From NCBI GenBank assembly GCA_035544395.1, contig DATKFM010000322.1:1-10984 (forward strand): a stretch of 10,984 bases of DNA, in the 5' to 3' direction. The position numbers and the translations under genes were made by a program. Shown here piece after piece: positions 1 to 6,766 of this stretch; position 1 is the first letter of the stretch; the number at the start of each line of letters is the position of its first letter. Origin of the DNA: DATKFM01 sp035544395 (GTDB taxonomy: Bacteria > Pseudomonadota > Alphaproteobacteria > Dongiales > Dongiaceae). The notes beneath the pieces are model-generated. The model searched no databases. It was not told where the DNA came from and saw only the letters and a program-made list of their open reading frames with translations.

Positions 1-1
1 C

Positions 2-2377
2 ATCGCCGTCGCCAACATGGCCAACGCGATCAAGGAGATCTCGATCCAGCGCGGCTACGACGTCACCGAGTATGCGCTCTGCTGTTTCGGCGGCGCCGGC
101 GCGCAGCATGCCTGCGCCGTGGCCGATCAGCTCGGCATGACACGCGTGTTCCTGCATCCGCTTGCCGGCGTGCTCTCGGCCTATGGCATGGGCCTTGCTG
201 ATATGCGTGTGCTGCGCGAGCGCGCCGTGGAAGCACGGTTGACCGATGACGGCATTGGCGGGCTGACGGCTGCACTCGGCGACCTGGAAGCCGAAGGCCG
301 GAGGGAGATGTCCCGGCAGGGTATCGATGAATCGCATATCCGGGTCATCCATCGCATCCATTTGCGCTATGAGGGCACGGACTCGCCGCTGGTCGTCGCT
401 TTCGGCAGCCGCGCGGAGATCGTCGCCGGGTTCGAGGCGGCCCATCGCCAGCGCTATGGCTTCATCGTGCCGGAGAAAGCCCAGATCGTCGAAGCGGTAT
501 CGGTCGAGGTGATCGGCAAGACCGAGACCGTGGAGGATCCGGAGCTGGCGGCTGCACCACGGACGATGCCGTTGCAGCCGAAGGCAACGGTGCCGATTTG
601 GGCCGGAGACGGCGGCCCGGCCACGCGCCGCGCCGCGCCGCTCTATGATCGAAGCGATCTCCTGCCGGGCGACGCGATTCCGGGGCCGGCCGTCATCATC
701 GAGCCGATCAGCACCATCGTCATCGAACCCGGCTGGCGCGCCACATTCACTGCCCGCGGCCATCTGCTGCTGGAGCGCGTCGAAGCGGCGGAACGCGGCG
801 TCGCGGTCGGCACCGCCGTCGATCCGGTGATGCTGGAGATCTTCAACAATCTATTCATGTCGATCGCCGAGCAGATGGGTTCGACCCTCGAAAACACGAG
901 CCATTCGGTGAACATCAAGGAGCGGCTGGATTTCTCCTGCGCGGTGTTCGACCGCGACGGTCATCTCATCGCCAATGCGCCCCATATGCCCGTGCATCTG
1001 GGGTCGATGGGCGAGAGCGTGCAGACAGTGATCCGCCAGCGCGCCGGCGCAATCAATGCCGGTGACGTTTTCATGCTCAACGCGCCCTACAACGGCGGTA
1101 CCCACCTGCCCGACGTCACCGTCATCACGCCGGTGTTCGATGAAGCTGCGGCGTCGCCCAGCATCCTTTTCTGGGTCGCCTCCCGCGGCCACCATGCCGA
1201 TATCGGCGGCATCACGCCGGGTTCCATGCCGCCGGATTCCCGCACCGTCGACGAAGAAGGCGTGCTGATCGACGACTATCTGATGGTGGATCGCGGCCGT
1301 TTCCGCGAAAAGGACACGCTCGATCTTCTCGCGTCAGGCGTCTATCCCGCCCGCAATCCCAGACAGAACATCGCCGATCTGCAAGCCCAGATCGCCGCCA
1401 ACGAAAAGGGCGTGCAGGAGCTGCGCCGGATGGTCGCCCATTTCGGTCTCGACGTGGTGCGCGCCTATATGGGCCATGTGCAGGACAATGCGGAAGAGCA
1501 AGTGCGCCGCGTACTCGGCGTGCTGCGTCCCGGCGCTTTCGCCTATGAGATGGATGACGGCGCCATCATCAAGGTCCGCATCGACATCGATGCGAAGGCG
1601 CGCAGCGCCGTCATCGACTTCACCGGCACATCGCCGCAGCAGGGCAGCAACTTCAACGCGCCGGCGGCGGTGACGAAGGCGGCCGTGCTCTATGTCTTCC
1701 GCACCCTCGTCGATGACGAAATCCCGATGAATGCCGGCTGCCTGAAGCCGCTGCAGCTCATCGTGCCCGAAGGCACCATGCTGAATCCGCGCTATCCCGC
1801 GGCCGTGGTCGCCGGCAATGTGGAAACGTCGCAATGCATCACCGACGCGCTTTATGGCGCGCTCGGCATCATGGGCGCGTCCCAGGGAACGATGAACAAT
1901 TTCACCTTCGGCAACGACAAGTATCAGTACTACGAAACCATCTGCGGCGGCTCCGGCGCCGGGCCGAGCTTTGACGGCACCGATGCCGTCCATACCCACA
2001 TGACGAACTCGCGCCTGACCGATCCCGAAGTGCTGGAATGGCGCTTCCCCGTGCTGGTGGAGAGCTTCGCCATCAGGCGCGGCAGCGGCGGCGGCGGCAA
2101 GCATCGCGGCGGCGATGGCGCCGTCAGGCGCATCCGATTCCGCGAGGCGATGACCGCCGCCATACTTTCCGGCCATCGCCGAGTGCCGCCCTATGGAATG
2201 GCCGGCGGCGGCGCGGGCGAGATCGGCTACAATTATGTGCTGCGCAAGGACGGCACGCGGATCGACCTCGCGGGTACCGGTCGCGTCGAGATGGCTGAAG
2301 GCGATGTCTTTGTGATCGAGACGCCCGGCGGCGGCGGCTTCGGCCGCGCCGGAGAATCGCGGGAAGCGGCGGAGTAG
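2..2377 (+). CDS. 5-oxoprolinase (ATP-hydrolysing), fused HyuA-HyuB type, 5' end outside window
   Basis: Cytosolic enzyme of the hydantoinase/oxoprolinase family. The fused form opens 5-oxo-L-proline to L-glutamate using ATP. The reading frame is open from base 2, and the first visible residues (IAVANMANAIKEISIQRG) are internal HyuA sequence, so the ATG at 17 is not the true start. Counting from that Met, about residues 1-255 are the end of HyuA (FGGAGAQHA, then the PLAGVLSAYG loop). HyuB starts near residue 268 (VDPVMLEIFNNLFMSIAEQM) and runs to the end. HyuB marks include ERLDFSCAVFD, APHMPVHLGSMGESVQ, TGTSPQQGSNFNAP, YYETICGGSGAGPSF, VHTHMTNSRLTDPEVLEWRF, the glycine run GSGGGGKHRGGDG and the terminal ETPGGGGFG. 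These match the oxoprolinase rather than hydantoinase branch. The usual fused protein is about 1200 residues, so roughly the first 400 lie upstream. It ends 6 bases from a convergent gene with no clear terminator. Confidence 0.93.
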   Translation: MAVANMANAIKEISIQRGYDVTEYALCCFGGAGAQHACAVADQLGMTRVFLHPLAGVLSAYGMGLADMRVLRERAVEARLTDDGIGGLTAALGDLEAEGRREMSRQGIDESHIRVIHRIHLRYEGTDSPLVVAFGSRAEIVAGFEAAHRQRYGFIVPEKAQIVEAVSVEVIGKTETVEDPELAAAPRTMPLQPKATVPIWAGDGGPATRRAAPLYDRSDLLPGDAIPGPAVIIEPISTIVIEPGWRATFTARGHLLLERVEAAERGVAVGTAVDPVMLEIFNNLFMSIAEQMGSTLENTSHSVNIKERLDFSCAVFDRDGHLIANAPHMPVHLGSMGESVQTVIRQRAGAINAGDVFMLNAPYNGGTHLPDVTVITPVFDEAAASPSILFWVASRGHHADIGGITPGSMPPDSRTVDEEGVLIDDYLMVDRGRFREKDTLDLLASGVYPARNPRQNIADLQAQIAANEKGVQELRRMVAHFGLDVVRAYMGHVQDNAEEQVRRVLGVLRPGAFAYEMDDGAIIKVRIDIDAKARSAVIDFTGTSPQQGSNFNAPAAVTKAAVLYVFRTLVDDEIPMNAGCLKPLQLIVPEGTMLNPRYPAAVVAGNVETSQCITDALYGALGIMGASQGTMNNFTFGNDKYQYYETICGGSGAGPSFDGTDAVHTHMTNSRLTDPEVLEWRFPVLVESFAIRRGSGGGGKHRGGDGAVRRIRFREAMTAAILSGHRRVPPYGMAGGGAGEIGYNYVLRKDGTRIDLAGTGRVEMAEGDVFVIETPGGGGFGRAGESREAAE

Positions 2378-2383
2378 GCCGGA

Positions 2384-3196
2384 CTAGTCGTCCCGTTCGA
2401 GCGCCTGCTGCAATTGTTCTTCCAGCTCGGCAATGCGCGTGCGCAAGCTCTTGCTCTCCTGCTCCCAGCGTCGCTGCGCCTGCTGCAGCCGTTCCTTGGT
2501 CTCGCCTTCCCACAGCGACCGCGCCAGGGCGATACGCTGCTCCACGCCCATGGTCACTTCCATGGGCTCGCCCTGCTTCTGGCTGAGATCGCCTTGGAAG
2601 AGCGCATCCAGATAGGACGTGGAGCGATGGGCGACGAACTCTTCGGTGGAGCTGGCGTCGCCGAAAGTGAGCGCGCGCTTGACGGTCTTGGCGGCGAGCT
2701 TGCCGCGACCCTTGGCCAACGACTTGCGCAGCCGCCGCACCGGCGCCTTCTCGCTGTCGCGGTCTTCCGGCTCCAGATGGCTGAAAGCGGAGCGTGCGCC
2801 CTCGGCGGTCAGCATGACATCGAAGCGGCTCAACACCTGGGGAACGCCGCCGGGTCCGGCCTCGCTGCTCACGATGCTGACGCCGACGGGGACCTGATCG
2901 TTAAAGCTGCGGGGCAGCAGGATCTCGAGGCCGTCGATTTCGCCCCGTTCGATCAGCCAGTTCATGGCCTGATCCTGGTTGCCGGCTGAGAGTCCGCAAT
3001 CCATGGGCAGACCTTCGATGCGGATGACAAACTCGCCGTCGAGATCGAGATAGGCGAGGGCGGTCCGGAGATCGAGCGGGATTCTCAGCCCTTGGATTTG
3101 CTTTGTTGCAAGCATGAGCGGTGACGGAGCTCCCACGGCGATTTTCGTTCCCTCGCGCCCCGGCCGCCATGCCGGGAATCGTCCGGCGGGCAGCAT
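2384..3196 (-). CDS. Unrecognised protein with one adhesin-type repeat and a C-terminal coiled coil
   Basis: 270 residues from the upstream ATG. The family is not recognised as a whole. Residues about 36-112 read like one copy of the roughly 90-residue Ig/cadherin-like repeat of large RTX and BapA-type adhesins. The frame is IPLDLRTAL, a DLDGE segment, VIRIEGLP, LSAG, a conserved Trp at 80, GLEILLP, a Phe at 98 and VSIVSSE. The middle (about 150-175) is Lys/Arg-rich. The end (about 218-268) is heptad-like, rich in Gln, Glu, Arg and Leu (RIAELEEQLQQALERDD), and predicts a coiled coil. No signal peptide or membrane segment is visible, so it looks cytoplasmic. The start is uncertain: neither ATG has a good ribosome site. 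The ATG at 3115 (Met28) sits just before the repeat and may be the real start, since the first 27 residues are low-information Pro/Gly/Arg sequence. It lies 67 bases downstream of the methyltransferase and may be co-transcribed. No function is assigned. Confidence 0.7.
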   Translation of the reverse strand: MLPAGRFPAWRPGREGTKIAVGAPSPLMLATKQIQGLRIPLDLRTALAYLDLDGEFVIRIEGLPMDCGLSAGNQDQAMNWLIERGEIDGLEILLPRSFNDQVPVGVSIVSSEAGPGGVPQVLSRFDVMLTAEGARSAFSHLEPEDRDSEKAPVRRLRKSLAKGRGKLAAKTVKRALTFGDASSTEEFVAHRSTSYLDALFQGDLSQKQGEPMEVTMGVEQRIALARSLWEGETKERLQQAQRRWEQESKSLRTRIAELEEQLQQALERDD

Positions 3197-3263
3197 ACCC
3201 AGCGGGTGGTTTACTGAGTCTTAAGCAAGGGCAAGTCTTTGAAATGCCGAGTTTTTGCGACTA

Positions 3264-3932
3264 CTAGGTCCCCGTCCGCGCTGACTCCGCTTTGCCGACA
3301 TGGTCGGCGGTGCCGTGGGGCATGAATAGCTGGGCCGCCTTCTTCATGTCGGCGTCCGCCCATTTGCCCTTGGAGGCGATGGCCCAGAGGGCATAGTTCG
3401 GCCTGTCCCGCGCCACCACCACATGGGCGAAGCCGATCTCGCGCAATGTGACTGCCAGCAACCGGGCGGTGAAGCCGCTGCGATGGGCCATATGCAGGTT
3501 GCCGCGCATCAGCGAGGCGCGGTGGCCATAGAGCATGTCGAACGGCGAGATCGGTCCCGCCGCCGATATGTAGGCAGGCTCGATAAGCTTGTCGTCGGCG
3601 ACCAGGGTGGCGATGCTCTGCAGGTCGGGGCAGGTGATCAGCGCAAAGCCCTTTGCCGTCAGAACCCGCAGGAATTCCCGCAGCGCCAGCGGTATCTCCT
3701 GCACGTAGAGATGCTCGATGTTATGGGAGGAATAGACCGCATCCACGGCGCCATCGGCGAAGTTTCCCATGTCGGTCATGGTGCCGACCACGTCGGGCCT
3801 CACGTTCGGATCGATGTCGAACCGGATCTCCCGCCAGTCGCCGTTGCGGAATGGCTTCGGCAGCTTGTTCGGCGCGGGCGCACCGCAGCCGACATGCAGG
3901 ACGGTTTTCTTACTGGACTCGGACAGGGTCAA
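3264..3932 (-). CDS. Class I SAM-dependent methyltransferase (Methyltransf_11-like), substrate unknown
   Basis: 222 residues. Motif I is VLHVGCG (11-17), the SAM-binding glycine loop. FDIDPNVRPDVVG (38-50) holds the acidic end of the second strand. DAVYSSHNIEHLYVQEIPLA (64-83) carries the SS.NIEHL signature common in Methyltransf_11-type enzymes, and VLTAKGFALITCPDLQSI covers the fourth and fifth strands. The substrate cannot be read from sequence; relatives act on sugars, lipids or small metabolites. The first codon is TTG, overlapping the osmC stop as TTGA, which implies translational coupling. The only purine-rich site (GAGGA) abuts the TTG with no spacing. It would suit the CTG two codons later (3926), so the exact start is uncertain. 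No ATG exists in frame until residue 52, inside the fold. The protein may be part of the same transcript as the MFS and OsmC genes. Confidence 0.85.
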   Translation of the reverse strand: MTLSESSKKTVLHVGCGAPAPNKLPKPFRNGDWREIRFDIDPNVRPDVVGTMTDMGNFADGAVDAVYSSHNIEHLYVQEIPLALREFLRVLTAKGFALITCPDLQSIATLVADDKLIEPAYISAAGPISPFDMLYGHRASLMRGNLHMAHRSGFTARLLAVTLREIGFAHVVVARDRPNYALWAIASKGKWADADMKKAAQLFMPHGTADHVGKAESARTGT

Positions 3933-4345
3933 TCCTCGCGCACTTCGAAATCATGGGTAATGGCGGCCGTGCGGCCGAGCATCAGGGTCGCCGAGCAATA
4001 TTTCTCCGCGGAGAGATGGATCGCCCGCTCGACCTTGTGCGCATCCAACCCCTTTCCGGTTACGATAAAGTGAATATGGATTTTTGTGAACACCTTGGGG
4101 TCGGCTTCGGCCCGTTCGGCCTCCACCTCGGCGACGCAGCCGGTGACCGGATCGCGGCCCTTCTCCAGGATATGGACGACGTCATAGGCGGTGCAACCGC
4201 CGGCCCCCATGAGCACCAGTTCCATCGGGCTGATGAGCTTGCTGCCACCCTCGGGGGTTTCGGCGCGGCCCAGGGCGATTATGTGCCCACTGCCGGATTC
4301 ACCCGTGAATGTCCGGCCTTCTACCCAGGTAATGCGCGCCTTCAT
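3929..4345 (-). CDS. OsmC-family (YhfA-like) thiol protein
   Basis: 138 residues, normal for the family. OsmC proteins are small cytosolic homodimers. Characterised OsmC/Ohr members reduce organic or inorganic peroxides using two cysteines, while the role of the YhfA-like branch is less settled. Both family cysteines are present: Cys51 in LMGAGGCTAYDVV at the start of the long helix, and Cys117 in SAEKYCSATLMLG. The N-terminal strands (KARITWVEGRTFTGE) and the SPMELVLMGAGGC helix entry match the OsmC pattern. The start ATG has an AGGAG three bases upstream, but this lies within an inverted repeat (4349-4375). The MFS stop is only 34 bases upstream, and the methyltransferase overlaps its stop, so it sits in the middle of an apparent operon. 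Detoxification is inferred from family only. Confidence 0.92.
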   Translation of the reverse strand: MKARITWVEGRTFTGESGSGHIIALGRAETPEGGSKLISPMELVLMGAGGCTAYDVVHILEKGRDPVTGCVAEVEAERAEADPKVFTKIHIHFIVTGKGLDAHKVERAIHLSAEKYCSATLMLGRTAAITHDFEVRED

Positions 4346-4348
4346 GTG

Positions 4349-4375
4349 CTCCTCGCGGAATGAAACCGCGCGGAG
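4349..4375 (-). promoter_or_regulatory. Hairpin enclosing the osmC ribosome binding site
   Basis: Reading the minus-strand RNA from 4375, CTCC pairs with GGAG (4352-4349). A G/A mismatch follows (4371/4353), then CGCGG (4370-4366) pairs with CCGCG (4358-4354) around the seven-base loop TTTCATT. That is nine base pairs with one mismatch. The GGAG on the 3' side is the osmC Shine-Dalgarno, three bases from the ATG, so folding would hide it. The MFS stop codon ends five bases before the stem. A ribosome finishing the MFS gene should therefore open it, giving translational coupling. The pairing is seen in the sequence; the regulatory role is inferred. Confidence 0.45.
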
Positions 4376-4379
4376 TTTG

Positions 4380-5606
4380 TCATTGCGGCGGGCTGGCTTG
4401 CAATGCGGCCTGTGGCGCCGGGCGGCGCTGCAGCAGGATCATGGCGGCGATGACCAGCAGGCTCGCGGCGGCCAGGCTGACCGGCAGGCCGTGGGGCGGC
4501 AGGATTTCCATGGCCCAGCCGGCCATGACCGGACCGGCGATGGAGCCCAGGGTATAGAACAAGGTCACGGCCATGATCAGGGTCAGGAGTTCGCCGGGCC
4601 GCGCGACGCTGCCGGACAGATACATGGTGACGGTATATAGTCCGGTCACCGCGCCACCGAAGAAGAAGCCGAACAGCCAGAGCAGCGGCCCGCCGGCGTC
4701 CAGCGCGGGCAGCAACAGGAGGCCCGCGGTCACCAGGCCGATCAGCGCGCGGTGCACGAGGTCATGTTGCCAGCGGTCGCAGAGCCAGCCGATCGCATAT
4801 TGGCAGGCGACGGCGCCGAATCCGAACAGCGCCATCCACAGCGCAGATTCGCGCTCGCCAAGGCCGAGGGCGCGGCCATAGATAGGAAACAGCGAGTAGC
4901 TGCTGCAGGCAACGATGCCGCAGAGCAGGATCGTCAACAGCGGAAGCGCATAGCGCGCAGCGATAGCCGTGAGTTCCGTCAGACGAATGTCCGCCACCGT
5001 CATTGGCGGCGCCTTGAGCCCCAGCGTCGGCAGGATTGCCAGCAGTGGCAGCACCGCGGCGATGGCGAAGGGCAGGAGCCCGTCGCTGCCAGTGCAGGAT
5101 AGCAGGAAGGGCGCGGCCAGAAGGCAGCCGCCGAGTACGGTTTCATAGATTCCAAGAATGCGGCCGCGATGCCGCGCCGGGGCTGCCGCGACGACAAGGG
5201 TGTCGCTAACCACCCAGCGCAGCGCCGCGCCCGCGCCGTTGAGGAAGTTTGCCGCGAACCAGACGGCGAGGTTGCCGGTCAGCATGAGCAGGATCATCGC
5301 CGCGCAGCCCAAGATCATGCCGCTGCGGAAAATCGAGATCGCGCCGCATTGCCGGACCAGTCGCGGCGTCAGCGGCAGCAGCAACAGGACGGCGAGCCAG
5401 GGCGTCATGGCGAACAGGCCGATACTGCCCGAGCCGATGCCCCGATGGGACAGCACCAGCGACGTCAGCGGCACCGCCAGCCAGAATTGTACGACGGAGC
5501 AGCCGATCGCCGCCATCAGCCGTGCCAGACCGGCCTGCGGCCTCGAGGCGGGGTTTTCGGCGGTGTGTTTTTCAGCGGGAGGATCGTTGACAGAGCGGCC
5601 GTTCAT
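4380..5606 (-). CDS. Major facilitator superfamily transporter (YcaD-like)
   Basis: 408 residues from the ATG at 5606, the usual MFS size. Inner-membrane secondary transporter with about 12 hydrophobic segments beginning near residue 28. Visible MFS features are the RGRILGIYETVLGGCLLAAP stretch (147-166), a conserved positive loop plus Gly/Pro-rich helix 5, and the inter-helix loop GWLCDRWQHD (273-282), matching the second-half copy of MFS motif A. The segment TGLYTVTMYLSGSVARPGEL resembles YcaD-type transporters. The substrate is unknown. The first 25 residues are polar and probably cytoplasmic. The frame is open back to 5792, but that extension would overlap the egtD-like gene, is Arg/Lys-rich and has no family look. 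The ATG at 5606 lacks a strong ribosome site; Met31 (5516) is a weaker alternative. It heads the minus-strand run with osmC and the methyltransferase, and is divergent from the egtD-like gene, so it might export or import its product (inference). Confidence 0.87.
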   Translation of the reverse strand: MNGRSVNDPPAEKHTAENPASRPQAGLARLMAAIGCSVVQFWLAVPLTSLVLSHRGIGSGSIGLFAMTPWLAVLLLLPLTPRLVRQCGAISIFRSGMILGCAAMILLMLTGNLAVWFAANFLNGAGAALRWVVSDTLVVAAAPARHRGRILGIYETVLGGCLLAAPFLLSCTGSDGLLPFAIAAVLPLLAILPTLGLKAPPMTVADIRLTELTAIAARYALPLLTILLCGIVACSSYSLFPIYGRALGLGERESALWMALFGFGAVACQYAIGWLCDRWQHDLVHRALIGLVTAGLLLLPALDAGGPLLWLFGFFFGGAVTGLYTVTMYLSGSVARPGELLTLIMAVTLFYTLGSIAGPVMAGWAMEILPPHGLPVSLAAASLLVIAAMILLQRRPAPQAALQASPPQ

Positions 5607-5697
5607 GACTGGGCTTTTTGTTTGGGCCGCGGAGATTAGAGCGGCCGCCCGCCCCGCGACACTATGGGTTCCTATCTGGTCGACAGAACGGGAACTT

Positions 5698-5726
5698 TTG
5701 CGCAATCTTGTTAAACGGAGTCTAAT
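5698..5726 (+). promoter_or_regulatory. Candidate sigma-70-type promoter of the egtD-like gene
   Basis: TTGCGC (5698-5703) and TCTAAT (5721-5726) are separated by 17 bases, the ideal spacing. The -10 box matches TATAAT at five of six positions and the -35 box matches TTGACA at three of six. Transcription would begin near 5733, leaving a short leader before the ATG at 5760. The -35 box is half of the 8-base palindrome TTGCGCAA (5698-5705), in the 153-base gap shared with the divergent MFS gene. A clear minus-strand promoter is not visible. Positions are seen; function is inferred. Confidence 0.38.
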
Positions 5727-5759
5727 TGCCGGACGGGTTTTGCGGGGGAGATTGCCGGA

Positions 5760-6758
5760 ATGCCCAATAGACTTGCGGGGTTTGCCGACCACGCGCCGGC
5801 GGCGGAGAGTTTCCGCGACGCCATGTTTGCCGGGCTTTCCGAGAGTCCCAAGCGCCTGCCGAGCAAATTCATCTATGACGAGCGCGGGTCGCAGCTTTTC
5901 GATGCGATCCTCGACCGGCCGGAATACTACGTGCCGCGGGTTGAGATGGCGCTATTGCGGGACCATGCCAATGACATCGCCGGGCTGGCCGGCATTGGCT
6001 GTGCGCTGGTGGACTACGGCAGCGGCTCCATGGCCAAGGCGCGCATACTGCTGGCGCGGCTGCGCGACCCGGCTGTTTATGTGCCGGTCGACATTTCCGC
6101 CGAGCATCTGCTGGCTCACGCGATCGATGTCGCCGCGGATTTCATGGCCCTGCAGGTCTATCCCGTCTGCGCCGATTTCTTGCGCAGCTTTCCGCTGCCG
6201 GAGCAGGCGCAGGCGGCACGACAGCGGCTCGGATTCTTTCCCGGCAGCACGATCGGCAACATGACCGGTGACGAACGGTTGACATTCCTGCGGCGTACCG
6301 CGCTGCAGCTCGACGGCGGCGGGCTGCTGGTGGGCGTCGATCTGAAGAAGGATCCGGCGATTCTGCGGGCCGCCTATAACGATGCCGCCGGCGCGAGTGC
6401 CGCGTTCAACACGAACATCCTTTTCCGCGCCAATCGCGAACTGAAGGCGGATTTCGATTTGCCGAAATTCCGCCACCGCGCCGAATATAACGCTGCGGCA
6501 GGGCGCATGGAGATCGGCATTGAAAGCCTGGCCGATCAGACGGTCACGATTGCCGGCCGCGCTTTCCGTTTCGGCTCCGGCGAGATCATCGATACGCAGT
6601 GGGCCTATAAATTCACCGTCGAGGAGTTCCGGGCGCTCGGCCAGCAAGCGGGGTTCGAGCCGCGGGAGGCCTGGGTCGACGACCAGCGGCTGTTCTCGAT
6701 CCACTATCTGCGGGCGCCGGTCCGCGAGGCCGGCCGCATCGGCGGACGCACGCTCTGA
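5760..6758 (+). CDS. EgtD-family SAM-dependent amino-acid N-alpha-methyltransferase, probably not histidine-specific
   Basis: 332 residues, close to the 320-330 typical of EgtD, which trimethylates histidine to hercynine in ergothioneine synthesis. Family features in order: LPSKFIYDERGSQLFDAI (33-50, with Tyr39), PEYYVPRVE, a SAM loop VDYGSGSMAKAR (84-95), YVPVDISAEHL (107-117), FFPGSTIGN (159-167, with Asn167), GVDLKKD, AYND (Tyr206), AFNTNILFRAN, and C-terminal WVDDQRLFSIHYL. The fold and amine-binding Tyr/Asn are kept. The histidine pocket is not: the usual T-E-x-S-x-K-[YF] motif reads TQWAYKF (279-285), so Glu is Gln280 and Ser is Ala282. The position corresponding to Met252 of mycobacterial EgtD is Ile252. 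The SAM loop is also atypical (normally ELGSG). No egtB lies nearby, while tryptophan dioxygenase and a kynureninase-like gene do. I infer an aromatic amino-acid methyltransferase, perhaps making a tryptophan betaine; a diverged histidine enzyme remains possible. GGGGGAG nine bases upstream supports this ATG. Confidence 0.88.
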   Translation: MPNRLAGFADHAPAAESFRDAMFAGLSESPKRLPSKFIYDERGSQLFDAILDRPEYYVPRVEMALLRDHANDIAGLAGIGCALVDYGSGSMAKARILLARLRDPAVYVPVDISAEHLLAHAIDVAADFMALQVYPVCADFLRSFPLPEQAQAARQRLGFFPGSTIGNMTGDERLTFLRRTALQLDGGGLLVGVDLKKDPAILRAAYNDAAGASAAFNTNILFRANRELKADFDLPKFRHRAEYNAAAGRMEIGIESLADQTVTIAGRAFRFGSGEIIDTQWAYKFTVEEFRALGQQAGFEPREAWVDDQRLFSIHYLRAPVREAGRIGGRTL

Positions 6759-6766
6759 TCGCCGGT

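Noticed and set aside
1334..2176. Minus-strand open frame of 280 codons
   Set aside because: Wholly antisense to well-conserved HyuB sequence; composition is typical of a shadow frame.
3197..3263. Possible promoter or terminator in the gap downstream of the methyltransferase
   Set aside because: A CTTAAG palindrome and AT-richer bases are present, but no paired -35/-10 boxes and no hairpin that I could support.
5607..5792. Extension of the MFS gene to an ATG at 5792
   Set aside because: Adds 62 polar, basic residues, overlaps the egtD-like start and its ribosome site, and has no resemblance to MFS N-termini.
5158..6264. Plus-strand open frame of 368 codons
   Set aside because: Crosses antisense MFS sequence, the intergenic region and an off-frame part of the egtD-like gene; Arg/Ser-rich with no motif.
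5760..6758. Plain annotation as histidine N-alpha-methyltransferase of an ergothioneine operon
   Set aside because: The histidine-contacting Glu and Ser are replaced, and no egtB or other ergothioneine gene is in the window.
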